From the NCBI GenBank assembly GCA_010093515.1, contig MU001681.1, positions 139,956 to 203,955 of the forward strand: a stretch of DNA of 64,000 nucleotides. The letters run 5' to 3'. The stretch comes from Lineolata rhizophorae. Lineage: Eukaryota; Ascomycota; Dothideomycetes; Lineolatales; Lineolataceae. Both the position numbers and the translations under genes were made by a program. The notes below the pieces were generated by a model, which did not search any database, was not told the DNA's origin, and saw only the letters and a list, made by a program, of their open reading frames with translations. The first letter of the stretch is position 1. Every line of letters starts with the position of its first letter. This document shows positions 11,766 through 22,994 of the stretch, one piece after another.

Positions 11766-13407
11766 TGGACCATGCTGCGCGCGGGCCGGCTTCCCCGCGA
11801 CTCCCCACGTGCAACGCGTGCAGGAGAAAGAATGGGGGAAGAAAGACGGCGGGTTCGGACGGAGGAGGGAGAGAGAGAGAAAGAGAGGGTGAGAGAGAGA
11901 GAATGAGTGAGGGTCCGGAAAGTCTGGAGGCAAAGGGATAAATGTCAGCACTGTGCGGCTATTTCATGGGCAAAAAGAAAATGGAAAAAAATTGGGTCGA
12001 GAATAGCGGAAATCGTGGGTAAGAGAATAGCAATTGATCGACCAGATCCGCGGTCCAGGGATCGTGAGGCGACGCACACTCTCTCTCGACGGCAGGCGTA
12101 CTGGTCCTGAGCGCTGCTGCGGCCGGCGGCCGGCCTTGGCCTGCTCCGCGCCTCTTCAATGCGACGAGCTTGGATCAGCCGCAGGCGGGCCGAAGACCAA
12201 GAGAAACAGCGGGAGCGGGCGCTCCCCTGGCGCGGGCAAGTCCGAGGGTCTGAGCAACGCGAACGGGCCGGACGCAGTCGAAATCATGAGGCAGAAGGGG
12301 ACGAGGAAACGGGGTGAGGGAAGAGGAAGAAGAAGAAGCAGGAGGAGCAAACAGCGGCGTCGCGAGAACAGGAAGAGAAAGGGCCACGGATGGGTGGTGC
12401 GTCCATGGCGAGAGAAAATAATAATGACAGTAGAAAGCAAGAAGGGACGACGAAGATAGGCCCGGCACCTGCAACAGCCAACCTGCTGCAAGCCATCGCG
12501 GGCTGGGCTTATCACGGCGCGCCGCCGTCAGTCGCTCCGCCCAAGCGGGCCCCCCAGAGAGCCCAAGAGCCCCAAAGGGCGGAGAGCGGTCTTCTTACGT
12601 ATCGTGCGTGCGGCAGATTCGCACGGGGGCAGCCTTTCAACAACCCCCCCCCCCTGTCCCACCGATCCGCCGATCCACGGGCGAGACCTACGGCTGGGCC
12701 TCTGGGCCGAGGAGAGGGGAAAAGTACAGTACGAAGCCGTGACCGACGGAAGACGCGCGACAGCGAGGACGCGAGGCGGCGTCCGGAGTACTCCGCAGGC
12801 GCAGTACATGCGTAGCTCGACAGGGGGCCAGCTCCAGTGCCCACGGCCACATGCACCCGCCCGTAGATTGGCTTTTCCCCGGCCGGGCCGAGCCCTTTGG
12901 CCTTACGTCGGCCCGCCGCAAAACCCGCCAGCTACTGTGCTGTTACGCCCAGCTAACTGTAGCAGGATCTGGTCCGGGAGCTTCAGGTCGGCCGTGCTCG
13001 GTCCCCGGGGAGGACGCGATAGCGCCGCGGCCGCCGCGCCGCGCCGCGCGATCTGCGCCTCGTCCGTGCGCAGCAGCCAAGGGCTCCGCCGTCTGCCGGG
13101 GGGTTCGAATCGACAAGAGCTGCAACGGGCTGCCGTCTGTGCGAGGAGCCGGGGTAAAGGAGGGAGGAGGAGCAGGAGAGGCCGGTCCAGTCAGGGATGG
13201 GGAGGCTGGGCTGTTTTTCCCGTTGTCGTGTCCCTTGATTGGCAGCGGAGGCGAGGCGGGGCCCGCGGCGGCTGATTGGGCCCGGGGAAGGCGGGTTTGG
13301 CGGGCCGGCCATGTGTGATGCGGCCGGGGGCCGAGACGGGACGGGGTTGGAATGCTGCCGGGAGGGGTCCGTCGCTCATTGGGCGGGCGGGGAGAAACCT
13401 GAGGAAC

Positions 13408-13450
13408 GTACATACATACACACATACCTACTGCGTACGTACGTACGTGC
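13408..13450. repeat. TACATACA/TACGTACG alternating purine-pyrimidine cluster
   Basis: A short tract of CATACATACA units followed by GTACGTACGTACGTGC. It is largely self-complementary. Similar TACGTA clusters recur at 7318-7326, 18840-18905, 46160-46190 and 47440-47475, all outside genes. Confidence 0.75.
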
Positions 13451-14486
13451 GGAGAGAGGCGGAGAAATGGTGCTGGGCTTGGGCTTGGCTGGGGGGCGCT
13501 AGGTCCACTGGCCTAGGTACAAGCATGACGAAGGAACGTTTGGTGCTGGTCGCGCCTGCGCCTGTGTACCCACCTGGTAGTGTGCAGCTTGGCTCTCCGG
13601 TGACGGTGCCCAGTGCTGGGATGTAGCTGGGGGACGCAGCGAGATGGAATGTATGTACTCCGTTGCACGATAAGGCGGCGCCGCACGAGGTCTCGCTTCC
13701 TGAAGGATTCGAGCCGCAGCGCACGGAGTATGTAGGGCTGGACTGGCAGCGTGCGATCCAGGCACCCTTGGGTAACGGCGGCGAGTGGAGGACAAGGACT
13801 GTTCCTCTTTCCTGTCTGTTCTCGGGTCTATCGTGAAGCGGAATTTCTCCGGGTGCTGTATTAGGAAGTCGGTTGAGGCAGCGATGCCCGCTCGATTCTC
13901 TTTCTATAATTATAAGCCCAAAATGACTTATTAACTCCCCAGCGAACTGGGAGAGATGATGAAACGAGAGGCCGTCAGGTCGTCCGGGGCCGGATGAGTA
14001 ATGGGGACAACAAAGGAACAAGAAAGAGAGAGAGAGATAGAGAGATAGAGAGCAAGGAAACCAATTGGAAAAAGGGCGATGGAGAGAGTCGCAGTGAAGG
14101 CCTTGAGAGGGCCCAGAAACCGGTTTCTCGGAGGCCGGGCCTGGTTCTTTAAGAGTTGCGCGCCCTCAGTTCTGGATCGGGGCGGGAGTCGCTGGGGCAG
14201 CATATGGAAAAATCTATCCAGTTTCTGTGTAACTGCGCACACACTCTCTCACGAACCCCAGTCCAACTTCCAACCCCCTGCTCCTTCGAGCAGCAAGCCT
14301 CACGCCTTCAATCCCATTCACTCTACGCCTCCCCCCTCCCCACCCCTTTCACTCACTCACTAGCCTCCCTCTCTCGCTCCCTCCCGTCTTTGCAGCTGCC
14401 CAGAGCAGCACCTGCTGTACCACGCAACGGCAAGCCTTAAGCCCGGGGGGTTGGGGAGGGGGGCTCGAGGGAGGGGACCGGGGGTG

Positions 14487-14488
<2 letters not shown>

Positions 14489-14568
<80 letters not shown>
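14489..14568. repeat. 80-base poly-G run
   Basis: An uninterrupted run of 80 G in the gene-free region, embedded in a wider G-rich stretch from about 14440. It is the mirror counterpart of the 66-base C run at 5084-5149. The exact length may be uncertain. Confidence 0.97.
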
Positions 14569-14569
<1 letters not shown>

Positions 14570-15113
14570 GGCGCCAGGGTTGCGGGCTGGCGCAGCCAAG
14601 CCGCGCCGCGGCGCTCGGCCTGTTAGGCGCTTCGGTCAACCACAGGCCGCGCTGCGCCGGGTGTGGCAGTTGCGAGTCTGGTCGGCAGGGATGCGCGCAC
14701 GCCCAGTGGCGCAGAACTAAACCCCCTCACTCCCCCAACCCCCCCTCCCCCTTCCCCCCCTCCTCCCCGCCGACACCCCGGAAGCCAAGACATCAGGCAG
14801 GTGCAGGTACTCAGGTGTGTACCGGTACATTGAACATCCCATGTGCATCTAGGTCGGTTGGGCTGCTGCCCCTGGGCACGATGCGGTCGAGATCAATCTC
14901 GTCTTCCCGCGCCCGCTACTGCTCCATCTCGTCTGTCGAATCTGTCATCGTCGTCACACGCACAGGCGCCCCGGGACAAAGGCACCTCGCTCTGCGCCCC
15001 TCCCCCTCCCTCTCCCCTCCCTCGTCCGGGATAATGACTTGCATGCTGCCGGGGGCCGTCCTGCTGCTGCGCCTGGCCCATGTGTGTAGCAAACGCGGCA
15101 CGGGAAAGCCCTC

Positions 15114-15144
15114 GCAGCAACAGCAACAGCAGCAACAGCAGCAA
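15114..15144. repeat. CAG/CAA trinucleotide run
   Basis: About ten CAG/CAA units in non-coding DNA. Read on the plus strand it would encode poly-Gln, but no gene frame is recognisable around it. Confidence 0.85.
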
Positions 15145-15332
15145 TACATACCAGGAATACCAGCAGCAACGATAGCACGTACAATCGTCTTCTCTGGACC
15201 CGTCATCCGCATACTAGAACGGTTTCCTACCCGCCCTTGCAACCCTTTTCCACACCTCCTGGCTCCGCCGCCGCTGCTGTGGCCTCCCGACGGGGCAAAG
15301 GGAGACTCCCGCTGCCGGGACCGTCAATAGAG

Positions 15333-15354
15333 CACCACCACCACCACCACCACC
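15333..15354. repeat. CAC trinucleotide run
   Basis: Seven CAC units in non-coding DNA, shortly downstream of the CAG/CAA run. Confidence 0.85.
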
Positions 15355-18300
15355 AAGACGGCAGCATGGAATTGCAATGGAGATGTGACATTTCGCTGCG
15401 CTCTCTCCCCCCGCCCAGCCGCTGCCCCGACGGTGGCTGTTCACCTGGGGCTGGGATCCCAATCTTGGCATATGAGGAGCTACGATGGACCCTGGCCGGA
15501 GCGACCCGCCATTCTGGTATGCTAGTGATAGCGGATGGTGAAGAGTCATGGTGGCAACCTAGGCGCGGCTTGGATTGCTGTGTCCGGCCCAGCTCTGCCT
15601 CCTCCTCCCGATGGTCGAGGGTCTAGTTAGGTGCTCCTACGTAAGGTTGGTCGTAGGTGAAGGGCGCGCTCACTCGCGCAATGCTCTGGTAACGATTTTT
15701 GTTGGGACTTTTCCCTTTTTTTTCAAAAAGCGCAATTGCTTCTACTTCCTCTCCAAACGCACCGTGTTTCGCAGCCTTGCCCTTTCCACTTCGCCCTCAC
15801 CTCACGCTCCCAACAAGCCAAATCGCAGTTCTCCCCTGTCTACATCGTATGTAGGAGGTGCCTACTCCGTACCCTACGCCTCTCGTAGATCCTAGCAGGA
15901 GAGCCGGGCGGTAGAAATAGAGATGCACAGTGTGTAAGTGCACCGTGCACCGGCCGCGGCACCGCGTACCCTTCGAAGCGCGCATCTAGCCGCACGAAGC
16001 CGCAAAGCCAAACGCCTTCCTGCGCAGCCCCTCCCAGCCGGGCCAGCCGTGTGCCGCGCCCCATCCCCCGCCGCCGCCGAATCGAGACGTGGAGGGGCCC
16101 GTCGTATTCGCGGCTGGGTGCGGCGCCAGGCAGCGGAGGCGGCGGCGGGCCCGATGTGTACCTATGTACGTATCGTGTCGTCTTCCGTTGGGCCCCGTCC
16201 GCGAACCCGGATTTGGGGATGAGCGTTGAGCAGAGCAGGGGACTACCCGCGTGCCACGACAGCGGCGCAAAAAAATAAATAAATAAATAAACCAACGCGG
16301 ACATGGACGAGAACCGTTGGGAAACGAGAGAATGGGGGTTGGAGTTGCGGGAAGGGTGGAAGCAAAGGCGTGGGTGGGGTCGCGTGGGAAAGCAGCAAGC
16401 AGCAGAGGCGCCAAGCAAAGGCGCCATCTCATGTCCGCCCCCGCCCGCTTTTCATTGTATGTAGGTATGTACGAGTCGTACGTTGTTCCGCTTGCCTGCC
16501 TGCTTGCTCGCTCTGTCGGGGGCCCGGCTTCTCCTGCCCGGGCTCCGTTTGCCTGGCCCTGCCGCCGCTCCCTCGAACCGGATACCCGGTTCAAGGTAAG
16601 TGTTGTCTTGTTTTCCTCGATATCGCGATTTGATTCAACTGCCCGGCTTTCCCTCCTGCGCGATCGTCGAGATTTGCGCCGGAGCGATGGGGGAGCCTGA
16701 GACGGGATCCGAGATTCGATCCGGCTTCCCCGCCGGGCCCGGTTGGTCGAAGCCAACCCTAGCGGCCGGCAGGCCCTCGACGGGAAGATTTGGATCAATT
16801 CCCCGGGCGGCTGGCTGCCTGGATGGCGGGCGCCGGGTTTTCCTGTTCTGTTCTGTGGCCGAGGGCGTCGGTGTGGCTGGTTTCCCAAACTGTTGCTAGA
16901 CGCCTAGAGGCTGGCTTGCCGAGCCGGGCGGTGAGAACACTTCGAGCGTTCAGGCCACCAAGGTCGCGGCAGTCGCAAGTGTGCTCCATGCGGCTTTGAG
17001 CGGGCTCGCATTGTTGAGTTGAACGTTGCCGGCTGGCTGTTGCGGCTCCGCTACGTGCCATGTACGCCGGGTCTCATAGCGGCTTGCCGCCGCGTTGATG
17101 GGCCCAGGCCGCTTGTCAAAAGTCCGCACATGCCTAACCCGCAGGCACCGGCGGACATACCCAGCCGCGGATCATCGTCAACCGCACGCCCGGGCAACCA
17201 GCAAGTTTCCCTGGGTATGTATGTTTAACGTAACCGGGAGCGGAAGGTCCGGCGTCCCTTGTAGCGCATCCTCAGATCCCCGAGCCCGGCTGCTATACTG
17301 CCGGGGGAGGTGTTATTGCCTGCTGCTCCTTCTGTTAGCACGGCTAGGTGGGAGAAGAAGCTATCCTTACCTCCCAATTTCTTTCCCCACCCATCCTCTA
17401 TCCCCTGTCCTATCACGCCTGTCAAAGAAGACGCTGCTTGTGACGGGGTCTCGTCACACATACTACGTACAGAGTGCTCCGTACTAACCTACGCACTGTC
17501 CCCACCACCCGAACCGCAGGCAAACACCCATCATCGGAACACACGAACGGGCTGGCACTTCTGTCATCTGTCAAACGCATCCCCCCACCCAACCGACCAC
17601 CCCGCGGTCGAGACACACACAAACGGTCTGTGCCCACTGCATCTACTCACCACCCTACCGCACCCTACCTCACCCTCCCTACCTCGCAGTGTAAGAGCCC
17701 TTCCTCTCACAATTGCGAGAGTGCCGGATCGGAGATGATGCGCATGTAGGCATACGTGCCAGGACGGTGTAGGTCGGATCCCACACTTTCCTGTTGTTTG
17801 CTTGCCCGATGTTCGTCGTCTCGTCCCGTGGTGTCCGGGCGCCACCCCTGGTTAGCTGGGGGCCCCCTGACCACGCTACAACCGGGGCACGCGAGAGAAG
17901 AGAAGTCGGTGCGCCGCCCCGGTGCAGGTGAGCCGGGGGCCAGGTCCCCCACGCCACTCTGCTAGTCCGGCTGTTTGGTGACTTCTCGGCCTCCATCCCC
18001 CGCTCTCCGCCTGCAGCAGCGGCATCAACGTCGACAACAACAGGGTTGCACCCACACTGCCCGACTGGTGACAGCGACGGAGATAACCCGTGACGAATTG
18101 CAGCCAGGCTGGACTTCTACTGTACTGGTCTGTCGCAGCTCGCGACCGCAAAACGTCTCTTCTTCTGTCTTTTCCTTTCTTTCTTTCTTTTTGCTTGGCC
18201 CACGCGTCATGGCTCACGCATGCACGCCATGAACGCACGCCGCACGGCAGGCCCAGAATAGACGCGGGCGCAGGTGCAGCGCCGAAGATGCGCGGACCGC

Positions 18301-21300
18301 AACGGCGGCGGGTAAGCAAAAGTAAAACAACCCCTGCCCGCTACGCGGACAGCGAGCTCAATGGGGGAAGCATATAGACGCTAAAGCCACAACTACCTCG
18401 GCCTGCCAAGATAAAAGGGAAAAATGAAAATGAAATAAAGGAAAAATAAAAGCCAGACGGACAAGACTGGACGAAGACTAGATTAGAGACGGGCATCTAG
18501 AAACGCTCTTCGTACGTTGTCTGTAGTAAGCTGTAGATCCCGCTTCCACCGCCTCCTCCTCCTTTCCTTCAATTCGCTGCCTCGGCTAGCCCGGCGACAT
18601 CGGGCTCCCCAGCCCCCTGCCCTTCCCGCCCCTTGTACCGTAGCTTATGTAGTATTATTCCCCCGGAGCTTGCCCTGCCGCCTACCGCCCTCGCCGCCTG
18701 TCAACGCCGCCGCCCGCCTGTGTCGCCGCCGTGGCCGGAAAACAACCACGCTAGCGCTGCTAGACCACTCGCTAGGTTAGGTACCCTGCGCCTGTACCGC
18801 CCCCTGTGAAGGAGGAGGAGAGGGGGTTGTTTAGCTATGTAGTACGGGGTACTCCGTACCTCCATGTAACTAGATTTAGGCCAGCTACATACGTACCTAG
18901 GTACATAAGGTTCTAAGCATGTAAGCCAAAGGTAGCTTACGTAGTAGAAGCCAGCGACGTCCTTGGCAACCCGCCACACCTCGCCATGTTTCCTGTCCTG
19001 TCCTGCCCACATATCCGTATCCACCAAACGGCCCCGCGCCTCCCTCGCCGGGCCAAGCGCCTAGGGCAGCCCAAGGCAGCTCTCGTGGCCTCGCGCCGCT
19101 AGCCTGGCCCGGCCTGCCCATGTGCGCCCGCCGAGATTCGGCGGTCCAGGGTCCAGGCCGAGAGCGCGGTGCTCCCGCCAAGCACACGTCCGTCCCGCGC
19201 CCGCAACCGCCGCCGAAGCGTGGCAGCTTGGGCGGCACGGAGGAGAAGGGAAGGGGAAAGAGGGGCTGCCGCGCACGGCACGAAGTCGGACGCGGCGGCT
19301 TCCCCGACAGAAGCAACGGGCGGGTTAGCGGGGGAGGGGAAGCGGTAAAGGGGGGTGGATGGAAGAGGAGGGCTAGGAGAGGAGAGGGGAGCGGCGGGCT
19401 TGTGGAGGCCTCCATGTACCGTGACCTTGAGGTATGGGATTGTGGACTTGGCGCTGCCAAAGCTGCGGCTGTCGCAACGGTTGGGGAGAGGGGGGGGTGG
19501 GGGGGGTGGGGCGTGGTTGTGGGCCGGGAAATTGCCCGTTGGGGGTTGGAAGGGGGAAACCGGAATTGGGAAACTGTTCGGACTATCAGTCGGTTTCGAT
19601 TGGCTGGATTTTGTCTTGGATTGGTTTGCTGCACTGGCGGGTACGACCCCATACGACTAACTTTGTACCTACCTAGATAGCTAATTGCGAGCACGACACT
19701 TCACTTAAACTTCACTTAGACATGTTTCCCTATCAGGAAGCCTTTGGAAATTGATTCCAGCTCACTGGAAATTGCCCGCAATGCTCAAAGTGAGTGCAAA
19801 GTTTCACTTAATAGTGTCCAAAGATCTAGTCTTACTACGTCTCCTGGCCAAGACCACCACCGTCGTCACCGGAATTTCACCTCTCCCCACCCATCGCCCT
19901 CCGTCGCAACCGCATTCGTCGATAACACTTCGAAGACGAGACCCCCTTCCTCCAACCCGCACTCATCACCGTCATCCCTGCCCATTCCATCTTCGCCAGC
20001 CCTCGGCCTTTCGGCCTTCGGGCACTTTCGGCGCTTTGCCCTCTCTGCACGTCTCAACAGAAAATCCTCGACGATGAATTGCTTCTTCGCACCGCCATTG
20101 CCAGTTGTTGGCGGCTGGCCTCCCTCCCTCCCTCCCTCCCTCCCCTCCTCGCCGACCGCCAGCGACCAACCATCGCGCACGTCGGTCCCGCCCTGGCTGC
20201 TCGGTCGCCGCGAACATCCTCAAGCCACGCGCCAGCCCCGCCAGCCCAGTCGCCCGCCCGCCCGCCCATCCCCCCGCGCCTCCAAGCTCATAGGCCGGCT
20301 TCGCCGCAGCCGCACGTGTCCCGCACAGGCTGCAGGCTGCGGGCCGCGGAGCTGGGCGGCAAAGCTAGCATGCAGATCTGTCTCTGCCTCACTCGGGTCT
20401 TTGTCCTTGTCTGCCTCAGCGTCTGCATGGCACGCGCGCCCGCTCCTCCACGCCCCTCTCATCTCCCTGCCCATCTCGGTCTGTTTCCCGCATCGAGCTG
20501 CGTCTCGCCCCGCGATAGACGAGCGCCCGCCGAGCGGGAAGAGGGCCCGGCCTCGGACACAGGGGCAAGTGGCAGGAGGCGCAAGGCGCGACCCCGCCGG
20601 GAGGCCTCGGCGCTTCTCGTCAACCGCGCTCCTCGCATGGCCGCCACCTCCACGGGCCCGCCGACCCCGAGGGCCGCCGTATAGCCTTGCCGCGGCATGG
20701 TTGGCCAGGCCCGCACGCCGCCCCCGCCCGTGCGTGTGCGCGTCCCGCGCGAATGTAGCGTGCATGGTGTGCCTGGCCTTTGGCTGAGCGGCTAGACCGC
20801 CGGCCTGAGAAACGGCAGCCGCGGCGTCTCGGCGTCGCCGCCCACGCGCGTTATGCCGCGCCATGCGCGCGTGCGGCACAGCGGGGCGGAGAGAGGCTGA
20901 GATTGGCGAGAGTGAGGGGACGGGACGGGAAGGGGGTAGATTTGGGGGGGGCGGAGGGGTGATGGGGAGGGCCTCTAGCGTAGCGTGGGCGCTTGAAACT
21001 TTGAATCGAGAAAGTAAGGTAAGGGAGCGGATGGGAGTGGCTGGTGAGTGGGACGGTGAGGAAGCTGGGAAGCGTGCGATGCCGATGTAAAGAAGCAAAC
21101 GGAACTGACCGATTTAGGGTCTTGGTCTCCTACCTACTTTCTTCGCCCTGTTCATGGAAGGTGTGTGCCTCTAGACGTGACTTGTTCTGTCCAGCCCGTG
21201 TCGACGGGGAAACCATCGCCCGTAGATAGACGAACTGCTTAGGGCAGCTTGGCGGTGGTGGGCAGTAACCACGGTAGACAAAAAGCCCTGGGCAAGGGTA

Positions 21301-21619
21301 ATGTCCTTGCATTGGATGGGTGCTGCGGCGCGCTAGCTTGGACGGAATTTTCCGTGGAGTAGATGTCAGGGCCTGGCCGTCTCCGTTCTCTGTTTATGAA
21401 GCTCAAGGTTTGAGGGTGTAGCAGCCGTATCACGACTTGGCTCGTTCCAGTAAGGCGCCCACAGCAACGGGAACACTGGAGGTCTACCAGCCCTAGCGGA
21501 GTGACGCACCGATGAGGCCAATTCAGCGACCCGAGAACAAAGGGCATTGTTCTCATCTCCCTCACTTGAGGCCAGACAATGGATACCCTACGTCCCGGCC
21601 CTCCTCCCCCTCCCCTACC

Positions 21620-22170
21620 CCAACCCTTCGGGCAAGGAAAGCAAGGAGAGCGACCAGCGCAGCCACGCTCGTGGCCTCGGCGGCTAACCTCGTGGCCGCC
21701 GCAAGATAGAAACCAAGGAGATGATCCCGCCCTCGACGGCAAGCCTCGTGGCCGCCGCATGAAAGGACGCAAGGAGGCCGTCCCGCCCTCGTGGCCGCCG
21801 CATGAAAGGACGCAAGGAGGCCGTCCCGCCCTCGTGGCCGCCGCATGAAAGGACGCAAGGAGGCTGTCCCGCCCTCGTGGCCGCGACGCCAGACCGCGAC
21901 GCCAACGCACCTCAGAAAGCAAGGAGGACATCCCGCCCCCCGTGGCCGCGACGGCTAACCTCGTGGCAAGAGGCAAGAGAGAAAAGCAAGTACATGGAGC
22001 AAAAACGTCCCGCGCTCGTGGCTGTTCGGTGAGCCCCTCCTCGTGGCTCGAAGCAAGGAAGCCTTTGCAGGCCTCGTGGACGGGGGCGACGAGCCGCCCG
22101 CCTCCCTCATGGTCGCCGAACCGCTAGCCGTAGCCGCCGCCGCCCCCCCTCCTCGTGGACGAAGCAAGGA
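21620..22170. repeat. Degenerate minisatellite with a 43-bp core unit
   Basis: Near-identical 43-bp units begin at 21758, 21801 and 21844 (each starts CATGAAAGGACGCAAGGAGG and ends CTCGTGGCCGC). Diverged partial units carrying GCAAGGAG and CTCGTGGC blocks continue on both sides from about 21620 to 22170. Because 43 is not a multiple of three, no frame is preserved through the array; the similar-looking peptides in all three frames are by-products. Confidence 0.9.
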
Positions 22171-22994
22171 TGTAGCTGCGGCCGCCGGCCAAGTCTGTTA
22201 GTAGGTAGGAACGGTATTGGCTACCTTGGGGAAGTCAAAAAGCAATCGTGGTTCCTTGGCGATAAGGCAAGGCTTCGACGGCGCCTAGCGACGCCTATAG
22301 CCTGCGATCTTAAAACAACCCCGGTGACAACTCAGTAATCATGCATGCAATGCAAATGCAGGTCGCGACGATCACTGGTGCGTCATATTCTAGCTCTATT
22401 CCATTTTTGATCTACACTATCCTAGCAGTAGATTTCGCTTTTTGCGCGGGGTACGGGAAACTCCAAAAGGCGCCTTTTCTTTCTCTTGGACGAAACGGAG
22501 GGGAGGAGATTGGACGAAAAGAAACTTCCTTCCCCTCACCTTCGGCCTCGAAAAAAGGCCTAGCCCGTGAACTCAAAAAGAAGCCCAAACTAGAAATCAA
22601 CCACACAGTTTGTAAGTCCTCTATTAATAGAAGTAGCTGTGCCTGGCCAGTGGTTGCCGCGAAGCACTCCGATCCAAGATGAAAATGTAAGACAAGGCAC
22701 ATCGACCTAAGGGCCCGTGCTTAGACAGACGCAAAGCAAGGCTAGTAGTAGGTTGTACTAGCCTCAGCAGTAGCGTCACTTTCCCGAGCCTAGAAAAGAA
22801 TGAAAGAAAGGGTGACCCTGCGGCCCTTGCCCCATCGCAGCTTCGAGAACAAAACCCCGATAATGCACCTAGACAAAAAGCGCCTTGGCTTTTGTGCGCG
22901 AGCGCACACGGGCCGCCACCGGCTTAATCCGGCCCTGTTCCGCTTCCCAACCCCGCCTCTTGCACGTTTCCTCGCGCACAGATGTAAAATAGCA

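Larger units (their letters stand above)
11766..22994. other. 11 kb region without a recognisable gene
   Basis: Between the YDR124W-like gene and the ABC transporter I find no domain, no conserved motif and no convincing exon chain on either strand. The longest open frame (about 19744-20787, plus) is Ser/Pro/Arg/Ala-rich and looks random. The stretch is GC-rich and full of simple sequence: poly-G at 14489-14568, CAG/CAA at 15114-15144, CAC at 15333-15354, AAAT near 16270-16290, CCCT near 20115-20140, TACGTA clusters (13410-13450, 18840-18905) and a 43-bp minisatellite (21620-22170). A non-coding RNA or a fast-evolving gene cannot be excluded. Confidence 0.5.

Noticed and set aside
13095-13115. 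Possible tRNA T-arm (GGTTCGAATC)
   Set aside because: No cloverleaf can be drawn from the neighbouring GC-rich sequence.
19744-20787. 347-codon plus-strand open frame in the gene desert
   Set aside because: The translation is Ser/Pro/Arg/Ala-rich with no conserved block, starts in ordinary-looking DNA and overlaps CCCT repeats. The opposite strand is equally open.
21684-21905. Repeated peptide (HAAATR, PPCVLSCGG) suggesting a repeat protein
   Set aside because: It comes from the 43-bp minisatellite, whose unit length changes frame each time.
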